A stretch of 64,000 nt of DNA from Tubulanus polymorphus (lineage: Eukaryota; Nemertea; Palaeonemertea; Tubulaniformes; Tubulanidae): positions 9,780,704 through 9,844,703 of the forward strand of contig NC_134036.1 of the NCBI RefSeq assembly GCF_964204645.1, read 5' to 3'. The position numbers and the translations under genes are program-made. Below the pieces are notes generated by a model. The model was not told the origin of the DNA. It ran no database searches and worked only from the letters and a program-made list of their open reading frames with translations. How positions within the stretch are numbered: position 1 is the first letter of the stretch; every line of letters starts with the position of its first letter. Below, one piece after another: positions 13,923 to 22,628 of this stretch.

Positions 13923-14524
13923 GTTCTCCTGATACCTGGCGTGGTGAACTAGACATTCTGATTAAAGATGACTTAAGTGAAATATCTGTTCTATGTGAAA
14001 CAAAGCCATTCAGTGATTCACCAGAAAATAACAAAACTAACGTTGAGGTAAAACTGGCTTGTAATTTCAGCACAGCCTGCAATGAACAAGCCTCTGCACA
14101 AGCTATAACCTTTGGATTTTTAGAGAAAAATCGGCATTTTGAGCATTTGAGCTTCCCTTTTTTAAGAACTTTCCTCGTAACTGAAGATAAACTCAAACTC
14201 ATTATGTATGACAGTCAGTCCGATATACTTTAATCTACTGAACAGCTGTACATAATGCCAGTTCCCAATGGTTTGGAGGAAACTGCAGTAATAGTATGGC
14301 TCTTATTAAATTTGCACTTGCTTGCTGTACCTTTAAGCTCTAATATATTGTCAGGGTTTTCACCTTGTGGTTTTCATAGTGCAGCTAATCGAAGTGGACG
14401 AATTGGTTTTTTTGAATCAATAAAAAATTATAGCTCTGATTTCAGAGCTGTCTGTGGATTTAAATTCCCTGTTGAATGTATTGGAAAGAAACGTTCGCTA
14501 TTACAGAAAAATCCGTCCAAATGA

Positions 14525-14972
14525 TCTGTGCAACCTATTGATGCACATATACTCAGTCTCACAAAATTTTACATAAGACCTAAATTATCTATCTTATACT
14601 ACTAAATACATGTAAATCAATTCCTGATATTGTGTATTAACTTCCATTTTATTTTGCACATTTATATTTCCCTTGTATTGATGGTTGACGTTTATTTATT
14701 CTTACTTCTCACAATTCTTTTAACTCCAGGCCTAGTATCTGAAAATTATGTATCAAAATCATGTAGGCAATTGAAAAGGTAACTCATAAAATTCTGCACT
14801 GCTAAAATGAAGATGGGTGCACCAGTAATTTTCAGCTATAAAGCAAGTCCAAGGCAATACTTTATTTTGAGAGGACATTTCATCAGTGACCAACAAAATT
14901 TATGCTTGTTTGGGCAACACAAAGATAAGAAAAAAGTAGGAGTCTAGGGCGAATTAAGGGATAGTGTTGGGG
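14525..14972. other. 3' flank of the host gene, up to the Maverick
   Basis: AT-rich and without a gene. It ends at the left target-site duplication of the Maverick. Confidence 0.5.
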
Positions 14973-14978
14973 GTCTGG
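14973..14978 (+). repeat. left target-site duplication of the Maverick
   Basis: GTCTGG directly before the element matches GTCTGG at 32519-32524 directly after it. A 6-bp duplication is the known signature of Maverick/Polinton integrases. Confidence 0.95.
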
Positions 14979-15420
14979 AGTAATAGGGATAATGGGCTTT
15001 CAGGCCAAAGGTCGAACGGTCGAGCTCGTAAAAAATGAAAAAACATAAAAATAATAACAATTTCTACTTGAAGTACTCGCAAAACTCATAAAAATGAAAA
15101 ATAAATTCTCACACGCTCGAATTTATTTTTCATTTTCATGAGTTTCACTCCTAATTCAAGTAGAAATTGTTATTATTTTTATGTTTTTTCATTTTTTCTC
15201 ACCCGCCCGTTCAACCTTTAGCCAGAAAGCCCATTATCCCTATTACTCTTAAATGTTATTCATATATATATGAATAATATTTAAATCATTGAACTTCTAA
15301 AATCAATTTTAATAAAAAATATAGTATTAAAATGGAAGCAAATAAATACTACTGCCCAACATGTAATATCGATATAGACAAGTCTCAAAAAGCAAGACAC
15401 AATAAAACTATAACACATTT
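14979..15420 (+). repeat. left terminal inverted repeat, outer part palindromic
   Basis: The 442 bases are the inverted counterpart of 32077-32518. The outer about 270 bases (14979-15249) are also self-complementary: AGTAATAGGGATAATGGGCT at the outside pairs with its complement at 15230-15249, and the AT-rich block ending CAATTTCTACTTGAA pairs with the one starting TTCAAGTAGAAATTG, leaving a small loop. The inner part includes a second short palindrome (ATTCATATATATATGAAT near 15259) and the first 30 codons of the polymerase gene. Confidence 0.95.
15332..15420 (+). pseudogene. truncated polymerase 5' end within the left TIR
   Basis: The first 30 codons of the polymerase gene (starting MEANKYYCPTCNIDIDKSQK) are repeated here because the inverted repeat extends into the gene at the other end. 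The reading frame leaves homology at 15421, exactly where the TIR stops, and cannot make a functional protein. It shows that the TIR has grown inward over coding sequence, probably by copying from one end to the other. Confidence 0.9.
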
Positions 15421-16670
15421 GTTTTTAGTCCAGTTGGTTAAAGCAAAAACATTTATCGAATTAAGGAACTCAACACATAGTGAAAAATACGTTGAATCGT
15501 TATAAACACCTGATAATACTCAGCTATATAGTTGGTTGTATTAACTCTAGTAAACATATGTTACTAGCTTATATTTCAATTGTAAAGAGTTAATTAATTT
15601 CATTAATCTAAATGCTTTTATTATTGTTTTTTTCAACTTCAACACGTTGTGTATACAGCGAACGTAGCGAATCACAAATCTCATAATTTACAAGTCTCAA
15701 CACGTTTGTTCTAGATGTTTATACTAGAACATGATTCTATTTGAGCCTATATACATTCAATGTACAGAGCCATAGAATAAATCTATAAATTCACAGCTGT
15801 TACAGTTGTTACTATAACGACGAGACATTATTACACGTCATAATTAGAAACGTGTAGAATATTCTAGAACCGGAACTAGATGGCGTGGTATAATCAACGA
15901 CGTGTCATTCTAGAAATCACCCCGGAAATGGATATACGCTGTAATATTGTGCTCAGGATATTCTATCTTTCGAAACGAAATTAGGAGTTTATAGTTTACA
16001 ATTATAAATCTAAATGTAAGTACTGTTTGTTGTAGTTATTAGAGCTATTAAATATGAAACCTTTAGATATATTTAAGCGTATTTAGTATATCTTTTAGAT
16101 TGCTAGAGTTACCGCTAATATCTTTTAGATTAATAAAACGTCATACACATCAAGAAGCGATAGAGAAACTCAAGATACTCTTTCTGACTGAGGAATCAAC
16201 AGCAATGGATATCAAACCAATAGAAATTAACACAAGAAACATAAGAATCGCCCAAAAGATCATCGAAGAAACTATATAAGAATTTCAAAAACATTAAGAC
16301 TCCAATGATTAAGTTTAACATTTGTTGATGTAGTTAAATATTTACCAGCAATTGAAAAAATGTTTGTAATTATAAATTGTATTTATAGAAATCAAATGAT
16401 GTATTGGAAGAAACGACCGAACATCTTGTATAATGTATTGTGTAAATCTGATTTGTGAATTTTTATGTTCAGTCGTTTCTATTATGTTTAACGCATGTGC
16501 ATTAAGCAAAACCGGCCATAAATGGCCGGCCGATTGTATTATTTAGATATCAAGGAATCGAAACTGACTTATCAAAAACAGCGAGGAATGAAAAAGGATG
16601 ACGTTAGTCGGAGAAATGGAAGAGGATTCTAAAATTATTAACCAATTTAGTAAAAAAATACGTATAATAA
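15421..16670. other. left non-coding region of the Maverick
   Basis: No full gene. Around 15645-15715 a block (TCATAATTTACAAGTCTCAA) is the reverse complement of the subterminal repeats of the second Maverick at 62.88 and 63.12 kb, so it is a shared subterminal region, perhaps regulatory. At 16142-16279 a short open frame (EKLKILFLTEEST, ending IAQKIIEETI and a stop) looks like a gene relic without a start. Near 16512-16529 there is a GC-rich hairpin, CCGGCCAT/ATGGCCGG, striking in AT-rich surroundings. Confidence 0.5.
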
Positions 16671-17339
16671 ATGGAACCAGAACAACCACAAACTATCAAT
16701 ATTACAAATAACACTGGCGTTATAAACATATATTACAAGAAGTGTTCTAAATGTGAATTAGATAAATTAGCTATAACAGAATTTAGTAAGCGTAAGATTA
16801 GCAAAGATGGTTTTCAAAATTGTTGTAAAACTTGTACTAAACTATACACCAAACAATATCGAGAAGATAATAAAAAACATTATAATTATTATATGACAAA
16901 ATATATGAGAGAAAGATATCAAACAGATCTTAATTTTAGATTGAAACAATGCTTTAGGACTAGAATAACACAATTATTCAAAAAAGAAACACATTCTGAA
17001 ACACTATCTGATCTATTGGGTTGTTCAGATGAATTTCTCAAATCATGGATAATATATCAATTCGACGATAAAATGAATATAGATAATTATGGTGAATACT
17101 TTCATATTGATCACGTGTTACCAATATCTAAATTTAACATGAATGATGAATACAATAAAAAACTTATTTGGGGTTGGAAAAATTTAAGGCCTTTAGAAAA
17201 GAAAGAAAATCAAACCAAATCTAATAAACTAGATTTACAGTTATATTTGGAACAGTTAACAAAAGCAAAGAAATTTATTGAATTATGGAACAATAATCCA
17301 AATAATGAACAATATGTTGAGTCTTTAATGAGTGGTTAA
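16671..17339 (+). CDS. HNH endonuclease with zinc ribbon
   Basis: A 222-residue protein. Residues 25-55 carry a CxxC...CxxC zinc ribbon (C25, C28, C52, C55). The C-terminal half has the HNH core: FHIDHVLPIS at 144-153 (H145, D147, H148), NLRPL from N171, and KKENQTKSNK with N180 and N185. These are the general base and metal ligands of HNH nucleases; free-standing enzymes of this type occur in giant viruses and phages, often as homing endonucleases. It heads the rightward block, upstream of the integrase and ATPase. The start is in the ATAAATG context shared by the element's genes. Role is unknown: it might nick DNA during replication or packaging, or be a homing passenger. Confidence 0.85.
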   Translation: MEPEQPQTINITNNTGVINIYYKKCSKCELDKLAITEFSKRKISKDGFQNCCKTCTKLYTKQYREDNKKHYNYYMTKYMRERYQTDLNFRLKQCFRTRITQLFKKETHSETLSDLLGCSDEFLKSWIIYQFDDKMNIDNYGEYFHIDHVLPISKFNMNDEYNKKLIWGWKNLRPLEKKENQTKSNKLDLQLYLEQLTKAKKFIELWNNNPNNEQYVESLMSG

Positions 17340-17564
17340 AGAATAATATATCTCAAATAAAATATAATAAAAATTACATACCTTCAACTAGCCATTATTT
17401 CTATTTTAATTTTTAATATTTTCTTTTCAAAAAAGAATACTTTATATCACAAATAAAAAATACTAAAAAAACAATAACTAATACTAGAATTCTTTAGCTT
17501 TAACTAGCTAGTATCATTTGAAGAATACTTATAATATTTTTTTTGCTTTTTTTCTCTAATATAA
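17340..17564 (+). promoter_or_regulatory. AT-rich intergenic leader
   Basis: About 225 bases, with T-runs (TTTTTTTTGCTTTTTTTCTC) directly before TAATATAAATG of the next gene. The T-run plus ATAAATG arrangement matches the promoter-like motif on the opposite strand. Confidence 0.4.
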
Positions 17565-18167
17565 ATGTCAAAGAAATCTAATAAGAATAGTATTGATATT
17601 GAAAAGACATTAGATGATTTGGGTATAAGTGATAATAAAGATACAGTTGCAACTAATTGTGCTCAAGTTAATAACAATATAGATTATGAATACTATTTAT
17701 ATTGTAAGCATCATCTTGAATTATTAATTGCTGGCGGGAAATCTAAGGACTTCTTAGGAAAAATAATAACTTTTCAAGAACTAGACTCTATGAAACCCGA
17801 TAAAGTAATTAAATATTTTAAGATTTATGAAGAGTCAAGATTAGCTAGAATAAACGACTCTATAAGTGATGGTATTATCAAATGTTATTCTAAGTTATGT
17901 AACCGGCTAATACCAATTGATGATGAAAATAAATTATATAATGATTTGAAAAATGACTATTTAGTTATGACTGAATTACAAAAATGGGTTGGTTATGCTT
18001 CATTTCAATTAGGATCGGTTATGACATTGATTTCTACTGGAGTTATAACATTTTCGAACATCAAACCTATGGAATATAAATCAGGTAAGAACGAAACAGA
18101 TGTACTACAACCAAACGTCGAAACAGAAGATGAATCAGAACAAAAATTAACTAAAATAAATGAGTGA
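17565..18167 (+). CDS. Maverick protein of unknown function, 200 aa
   Basis: Not recognised as a characterised family. The N-terminal third is polar, the middle is charged and helical (GKIITFQELDSMKPDKVIKY), and residues about 143-167 (WVGYASFQLGSVMTLISTGV) are a moderately hydrophobic segment that could touch a membrane. The C-terminus is acidic. It overlaps the next gene by 8 bases (ATGAGTGATGG), so the two may be expressed together. Start context is ATAAATG. A structural or virion accessory role would fit its place before the membrane protein and integrase, but that is a guess. Confidence 0.75.
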   Translation: MSKKSNKNSIDIEKTLDDLGISDNKDTVATNCAQVNNNIDYEYYLYCKHHLELLIAGGKSKDFLGKIITFQELDSMKPDKVIKYFKIYEESRLARINDSISDGIIKCYSKLCNRLIPIDDENKLYNDLKNDYLVMTELQKWVGYASFQLGSVMTLISTGVITFSNIKPMEYKSGKNETDVLQPNVETEDESEQKLTKINE

Positions 18168-18516
18168 TGGAGTTAAGAAAAAGGCTAGATCCGAGAAACA
18201 AATTAAATGGGCAAGAGAATTAGGTAAAAGATCATCAGAATTAAAAAAAGCTAAGAAAAAGAAATTAACTGATATAAATGAATCTGATATTGATTCAAAT
18301 AATAATCCATCTAATTCTTCTAATGCTGGAAGTAATTATAAATTATATATTACAATTGGGTTAATCACAGTTATTATATTATCCGGTGTAATATATAAAT
18401 CAAAATTCAAATCTGACGATAATGATGAACGTAAACTTCGTTACCCATGTACAGACAATAAACCACCAGAAAATAAATCAAATGAAAATAAATCTAAAAT
18501 ATTATTAATGGATTAA
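18160..18516 (+). CDS. small single-pass membrane protein, 118 aa
   Basis: A very basic N-terminus (KKKARSEKQIKWARELGKRS), then one clear membrane segment at about residues 61-80 (YITIGLITVIILSGVIYKSK), then a polar Asn/Lys-rich tail. It overlaps the preceding gene and ends four bases before the integrase start. No characterised family recognised. The basic N-terminus could bind DNA or capsid; a virion membrane or core-membrane linker role is conceivable. Confidence 0.75.
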   Translation: MSDGVKKKARSEKQIKWARELGKRSSELKKAKKKKLTDINESDIDSNNNPSNSSNAGSNYKLYITIGLITVIILSGVIYKSKFKSDDNDERKLRYPCTDNKPPENKSNENKSKILLMD

Positions 18517-18519
18517 AAT

Positions 18520-19608
18520 ATGATGAAAAAAGAACAATATTTAAGAGATTTATATTATAACCCAGAAAGTGAAGTATCATATTCTAACGTTTCAGAATTA
18601 TGGAATAAAATTAAATCCGATAATAGTGATATAAAATATAGTGAATTAAAATCATGGTTACAAAATCAACCCACATATCAAATTCATAAAAAGATGGATA
18701 AAAAATATTTAACAAGAAAAGTTATGGTTTCATATATTGACCAACAATGGCAAGCTGATTTAATTGACATGAAAAACTTAGAAGAATATAACAAAGGATA
18801 TTTTTGGATACTAAATGTTATAGACATATTCAGTAGATACGCATGGAGTATCCCGATTAAAAATAAAACTGGTATAGAAGTTACAAATTCTTTCAAATTA
18901 ATATTTAAAGAAGCTATCCCAGATAAAATACAATTTGATGAAGGTAAAGAATTTTATAACAAACATTTTAAAAAACTATTAACTGATAACGATGTAGAAT
19001 ATTTTTCAACACATTCAGATAAAAAAGCATCTGTTATAGAAAGATTTAATAAAACATTGAAAACTAGAATGTGGAAATATTTCACCGCTAATGAAACATA
19101 TAAATATATCGATGTGTTAGATGATTTAGTGAAAGGTTATAATAATTCTAAACATAGTTCTATAAATATGAAACCTATACAAGCTAGAAAAGAAGAAAAT
19201 TCAGAAATAGTTTGGAATAATTTATATGGAGCATTTGTTACACATGATTTTGGAGAACCTAAATTTAAAATAGGACAACACGTTAGAATTTCTAAATATC
19301 GAAAAACATTTTATAAAGGTTATACCCCTAATTTTACTGAAGAAATATTTAAAATTAAAAAGATAATATTAACTAAACCATTTGTTTATAAATTGTTTGA
19401 TTTAAAAGATGAAGAAATATTAGGTTATTTTTATGAACAAGAATTATCATTAGTACCAAATCCAGATGAAATAGAATACAAAATAGAAAAGGTATTGAAA
19501 ACAAAAACTCTTAAAGGAAAAAAGTATTCTTTGGTGAAATATAAAGGATATGATGATAAATTTAATGAATGGATTTTATCTAGTAAAATTAAAAGAATAA
19601 ATGAATAA
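18520..19608 (+). CDS. Maverick integrase (RVE) with C-terminal chromodomain
   Basis: Retroviral-type integrase that would insert the element and produce the 6-bp duplication. The DDE core is visible: D80 in QWQADLIDM, D140 in IQFDEGKEF, E174 in SVIERFNKT, with 33 residues between the last two. At about 321-362 there is a chromodomain (YKIEKVLKTKTLKGKKYSLV, then YKGYDDKFNEW), which in related integrases reads histone marks and steers integration. The length (362) is normal. Start ATG is doubled (ATGATG); this is the one gene lacking the exact ATAAATG context. The last 8 bases overlap the ATPase start. No lesion seen, so the gene looks intact. Confidence 0.95.
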   Translation: MMKKEQYLRDLYYNPESEVSYSNVSELWNKIKSDNSDIKYSELKSWLQNQPTYQIHKKMDKKYLTRKVMVSYIDQQWQADLIDMKNLEEYNKGYFWILNVIDIFSRYAWSIPIKNKTGIEVTNSFKLIFKEAIPDKIQFDEGKEFYNKHFKKLLTDNDVEYFSTHSDKKASVIERFNKTLKTRMWKYFTANETYKYIDVLDDLVKGYNNSKHSSINMKPIQARKEENSEIVWNNLYGAFVTHDFGEPKFKIGQHVRISKYRKTFYKGYTPNFTEEIFKIKKIILTKPFVYKLFDLKDEEILGYFYEQELSLVPNPDEIEYKIEKVLKTKTLKGKKYSLVKYKGYDDKFNEWILSSKIKRINE

Positions 19609-20212
19609 AGATTTATTTATATTTGAACCACATAATATGTTAGTTACTGGAGTTACAAATTGTGGTAAAACACATTTCATATTAGATTTGTTAGAAACTA
19701 TTTATAAGAATCATTTTGTAAATATAATATTATTCTGTCCTACATATGAAATGAATAAAACATATAATAGAGATATAGTTAAGATAAAAAAGTTTATTAT
19801 ATTAGACCCTAAAATAGTAAAAGAAAATTTAGATAATTGTATAAAAATTGTATTAGATATTTATAAAGGATCAAATACATTATTTATTATTGATGATTGC
19901 GCAAATTTACATGATTCTAAAATTAGAGAAAGTGAGTTATGTTATTTAGCTTTCTCTGGTAGACATTTTGGGATAACAACATGGGTTTTAAATCAGAAAT
20001 ATAATTCAATTGTGAAAGATTTTAGAGAGAATATAAGATTTCTAGTTTTATTCTACAACAAAGATAGAAAATTTATGCAACAATCATTGGAAGAAAATCA
20101 AATTATATCTACTGAATTACATGATGAATATATGAATAAATTAAAGAATAATAAAGGTTCAAAATTATTACTGAGATTACAATTTCCATATGAATATAAA
20201 TTTATAAAATAA
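19601..20212 (+). CDS. A32-like packaging ATPase (FtsK/HerA type)
   Basis: A 203-residue ATPase of the family that pumps genomes into capsids in Polintons, virophages and large DNA viruses. Walker A is GVTNCGKT at residues 17-24 and Walker B is TLFIIDDCAN near 93-102. After it come SGRHFGITTWVLNQ with the family's glutamine at 131. The length and gene order (directly after integrase, 8-base overlap) match classic Polintons. Start in ATAAATG. It is the last gene of the rightward block and appears intact. Confidence 0.93.
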   Translation: MNKDLFIFEPHNMLVTGVTNCGKTHFILDLLETIYKNHFVNIILFCPTYEMNKTYNRDIVKIKKFIILDPKIVKENLDNCIKIVLDIYKGSNTLFIIDDCANLHDSKIRESELCYLAFSGRHFGITTWVLNQKYNSIVKDFRENIRFLVLFYNKDRKFMQQSLEENQIISTELHDEYMNKLKNNKGSKLLLRLQFPYEYKFIK

Positions 20213-20221
20213 CTATTTGTA

Positions 20222-20320
20222 TACCTATGTATTAGATACCCTAATACCTGATACCCCTAATACCTGATACCCTAATACCTGATACCCTAATACCTGATAC
20301 CCTATTAGATACCTTAAATA
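20222..20320. repeat. 15-bp minisatellite between the convergent gene blocks
   Basis: About four and a half near-perfect units of CTAATACCTGATACC, flanked by degenerate versions (ATTAGATACC). It fills the junction where rightward and leftward genes converge, followed by T-rich sequence. It may serve as a transcription end region for both blocks; no direct proof. Confidence 0.9.
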
Positions 20321-20371
20321 ATTTAAACCCCTTTTTTATTTTCTATTATTTTATACAATTTTCAACCTTTA

Positions 20372-21328
20372 TTATTCGAGTTTTAGATAATCACTTTCTG
20401 AATCACTTTCACTATCAGACGCTAACAACATATTTAAATGCTCTACCGAATCTACACCAACATCTTTATAATTTTTTTTCACCTTTTTCACCTTTTTTAC
20501 CACACCACCAATAGTTGTTTCATTGTTACGCTTATTGATCCTTTTTATCATATCATCAAAAGTTTCTTCTTTATGTTTCATAGAATCTTTTATATCAATA
20601 TGTTTATCTGTAACTATATCATCATGTGGGTGTATGGCATCATTTTCATTATCATCTTTATTAGTGTTTGCTCCTAATATTTCATTTACAGTGTTTGATC
20701 CTAATATTTCATTAGCATCGGTTAAATCTAATTCATCTTTATTAGGTGTTGCTAATAATAAATCTTCATATATTTTTTCACCATTTACTTTTTTATTTGA
20801 AACAAACTTTGTAACATATCTAAATGGGTGTTCTATAAATTCTCTTAAACCAACACGTTCTATAACATTAGTAATATGTAAATTTGTATTCATATGTTTA
20901 TTCCAATTTGATGGAGCGTTTGAAAATTCACCATTACAATAACCACAATAATTTCTATTTTCACTAACATCTAATATTATTTTATTATTAGATGTAGAAG
21001 GTATTACGTTATTAGATGTAGTAGGTATTACAGATGTAGTAGGTATTACGTTATTAGATGTAGTAGGTATTACGTTATTAGATGTAGTAGGTATTACAGA
21101 TGTAGTAGTAGGTATTACAGATGTAGTAGTAGGTATTACATTATTATCAATTACACTATTATTAACAACACCACTTTTATTATAATCGATTTCTATTAGT
21201 TTAGTTTTATAATTTTTAAAAATAGGATCAAATATCAAAGCTATATTACAAGGTATTACATAATATAAACCATCATTATTTTCATGTGTATCGATGTATG
21301 GAATATGTTTATATACTTTACCTTCCAT
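20372..21328 (-). CDS. repeat-rich protein with a C2H2-like finger, 318 aa
   Basis: Not recognised as a characterised protein. Residues about 64-115 are a low-complexity run of VIPTT(S/T)/SNN units, mirrored at DNA level as 24- and 15-base repeats. Residues 128-151 form a zinc-finger-like unit (YCGYCNGEF with C128, C131; NKHMNTNLH with H145, H151). The C-terminus is acidic and Ser/Asp-rich (SDSESDSESDY) after a Lys-rich patch (VKKVKKVKK). It is the last gene of the leftward block, after the capsid gene. The finger could bind nucleic acid; the Thr/Pro repeat suggests a flexible linker or exposed stalk. Function unknown. Confidence 0.75.
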   Translation of the reverse strand: MEGKVYKHIPYIDTHENNDGLYYVIPCNIALIFDPIFKNYKTKLIEIDYNKSGVVNNSVIDNNVIPTTTSVIPTTTSVIPTTSNNVIPTTSNNVIPTTSVIPTTSNNVIPSTSNNKIILDVSENRNYCGYCNGEFSNAPSNWNKHMNTNLHITNVIERVGLREFIEHPFRYVTKFVSNKKVNGEKIYEDLLLATPNKDELDLTDANEILGSNTVNEILGANTNKDDNENDAIHPHDDIVTDKHIDIKDSMKHKEETFDDMIKRINKRNNETTIGGVVKKVKKVKKNYKDVGVDSVEHLNMLLASDSESDSESDYLKLE

Positions 21329-21360
21329 TTATTATATATATTTTTATTAAAGTTAAAATT

Positions 21361-22608
21361 TTAATACATAACACTATCTAATTGTGAATTTATAATATTT
21401 AATTGTGCGTCAGATATAATATAAATATGCATTTTAAAATTTTTGATTCCCTTTTTCTTTGTCATGAATAATTGTATTCCATCTTTAGTGTTTTGTAGTT
21501 TTTTTCCAGAACCATGTAATGAATTATCTTCAGTTGTTCTAAAATCTAACCATAATGCATATTTATTACCGGTATAATAATCAATTTGATTAATGTTACA
21601 ATTTTCAAATGATTTTACTTTTTCATTCATAAAATGTTTTTTAATTTCTACCCATTGATCTATCATTCTCATTCCTTGACAAAATATCTTATTCGCTATT
21701 CCTTCAATAGTTATTTCTACTTTTGTTATTTCAGGATTATAATAATTGTCAACATTTATTGCGCCATTAGTATACGTTCCAATAGTAAAAAATATTAATA
21801 TACCTTTAATAGATCTTCTAGGAAAGTTAATATTCTCATTTATTATTTCATCATTTGCATTAATAGTTACAGTTTTAAATTTATCAATATAATCATATAA
21901 TAATGAAAATCCTTGATTGTATTGAGTTTGAATTGTTCTAGCAATATTTTCATCAGTTACTGTATCATATTCTAAACATATATTCGATAATTTATAACTC
22001 ATATCTTTATTAACGCTAGATAATACAATTTCATTTACAGGAGCAAATGTTATCTCAAATATAACATCTTCTTGAATTGCGTATTTATATAAAGGTGCAT
22101 TATTATTTATCAATTCAAAGTCTAATGGAATTTTATATTTGCTTCCATATATACTTTTTATTAATTTATCTACATCATTTGTTAATATTGCGCTATTAGC
22201 TTCTGATCTTAATTTATTTTGGTTTTCTGATTGGATTCCTTGAAATATCATATTATTTCTGTTTTCTTTAGTTAACCATAAATCTTTATAGTGCATAAAT
22301 AAATTATAATCATCTAATGAGAAAACTGTTTCTGGACCAATCTTTATTGTTAACTTTTTAATCAAATATCTTCCAACATTATCAACAACATAATTATTAT
22401 TATTACCGATTACTTTTATATCAGCTGATAAATAAATACTGTTTGGAACGTAAAAAGTATTTTGTGTTAATCTAGGAATTCTAACGTATAAAGTTTCATC
22501 GGGATTAATATTTGAAGGGTTATGAGTAATTATATGATGTGATCTTTCTGCTTTAATAGCATTAGATATTCTAGAAATCTTAGAAGGACTTATATAACTC
22601 CCACTCAT
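21361..22608 (-). CDS. probable major capsid protein (double jelly-roll)
   Basis: A 415-residue beta-rich protein. The N-terminal part reads like Polinton/adintovirus major capsid (hexon) proteins: IPRLTQNTFYVPNSIYLSAD, then NVGRYLIKKLTIKIGPETVF and LDDYNLFMHYKDLWLTKENR. The pattern of a first barrel, a central insertion and a second barrel with VKSFENCNINQIDYYTG and a basic FMTKKKGIKNFKMHIYI end fits a double jelly-roll. Length is a little short against many Polinton capsids (500-600), so the assignment is by pattern and position, not by alignment. It would form the icosahedral shell. Start in ATAAATG preceded by AATTTTTTTG. No lesion seen. Confidence 0.7.
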   Translation of the reverse strand: MSGSYISPSKISRISNAIKAERSHHIITHNPSNINPDETLYVRIPRLTQNTFYVPNSIYLSADIKVIGNNNNYVVDNVGRYLIKKLTIKIGPETVFSLDDYNLFMHYKDLWLTKENRNNMIFQGIQSENQNKLRSEANSAILTNDVDKLIKSIYGSKYKIPLDFELINNNAPLYKYAIQEDVIFEITFAPVNEIVLSSVNKDMSYKLSNICLEYDTVTDENIARTIQTQYNQGFSLLYDYIDKFKTVTINANDEIINENINFPRRSIKGILIFFTIGTYTNGAINVDNYYNPEITKVEITIEGIANKIFCQGMRMIDQWVEIKKHFMNEKVKSFENCNINQIDYYTGNKYALWLDFRTTEDNSLHGSGKKLQNTKDGIQLFMTKKKGIKNFKMHIYIISDAQLNIINSQLDSVMY

Positions 22609-22625
22609 TTATTTAACAAAAAAAT
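22609..22625 (-). promoter_or_regulatory. representative AATTTTTTT-N-ATAAATG start motif
   Basis: Directly before the capsid candidate's ATG the minus strand reads AATTTTTTTGTTAAATAAATG. Closely similar text precedes the genes starting at 24080, 25485, 25937, 26379, 26625 and 26973 (T-run of 5-7, then 4-9 bases, then TAAATG). A variant with AATAAAAAT or a degenerate spacer precedes 21328, 28104 and 27745. The polymerase start has ATTAAAATG. Rightward genes at 16671, 17565, 18160 and 19601 also start in ATAAATG. The plan resembles poxvirus late promoters (T-rich block then TAAATG). Regulatory function is inferred. Confidence 0.65.
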
Positions 22626-22628
22626 TAA

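Larger units (their letters stand above)
9955..14524 (+). pseudogene. three-exon host gene, possible PD-(D/E)XK-like protein, with in-frame stop
   Basis: Exons 9955-10173, 12214-12466 and 13923-14233 join in phase with good splice sites (TTG|GTGAGT, CAG|TTA, ATTG|GTGAGT, TTTAG|GT) to give 260 residues. Exon 2 holds a Cys-rich run, CCCGCGSSPSLGKTC. Exon 3 has WRGELDILI followed about 30 residues on by NVEVKL, then NEQASAQAITFGFL. The acidic-D plus ExK spacing resembles a PD-(D/E)XK nuclease core, but this is inference. The frame stops with TAA at 14231-14233 yet stays open in the same frame to 14524 with coding-like, partly hydrophobic sequence (EETAVIVWLLLNLHLLAV). I recall related predicted proteins of molluscs continuing past this point, so the stop is probably a nonsense change. 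If the stop is native, the product is simply shorter. Confidence 0.6.

Noticed and set aside
20438-20942. Plus-strand frames over the repeat-rich gene
   Set aside because: Mirror frames of the minus-strand gene; no ATAAATG start and low-complexity Phe/Ile/Ser content.
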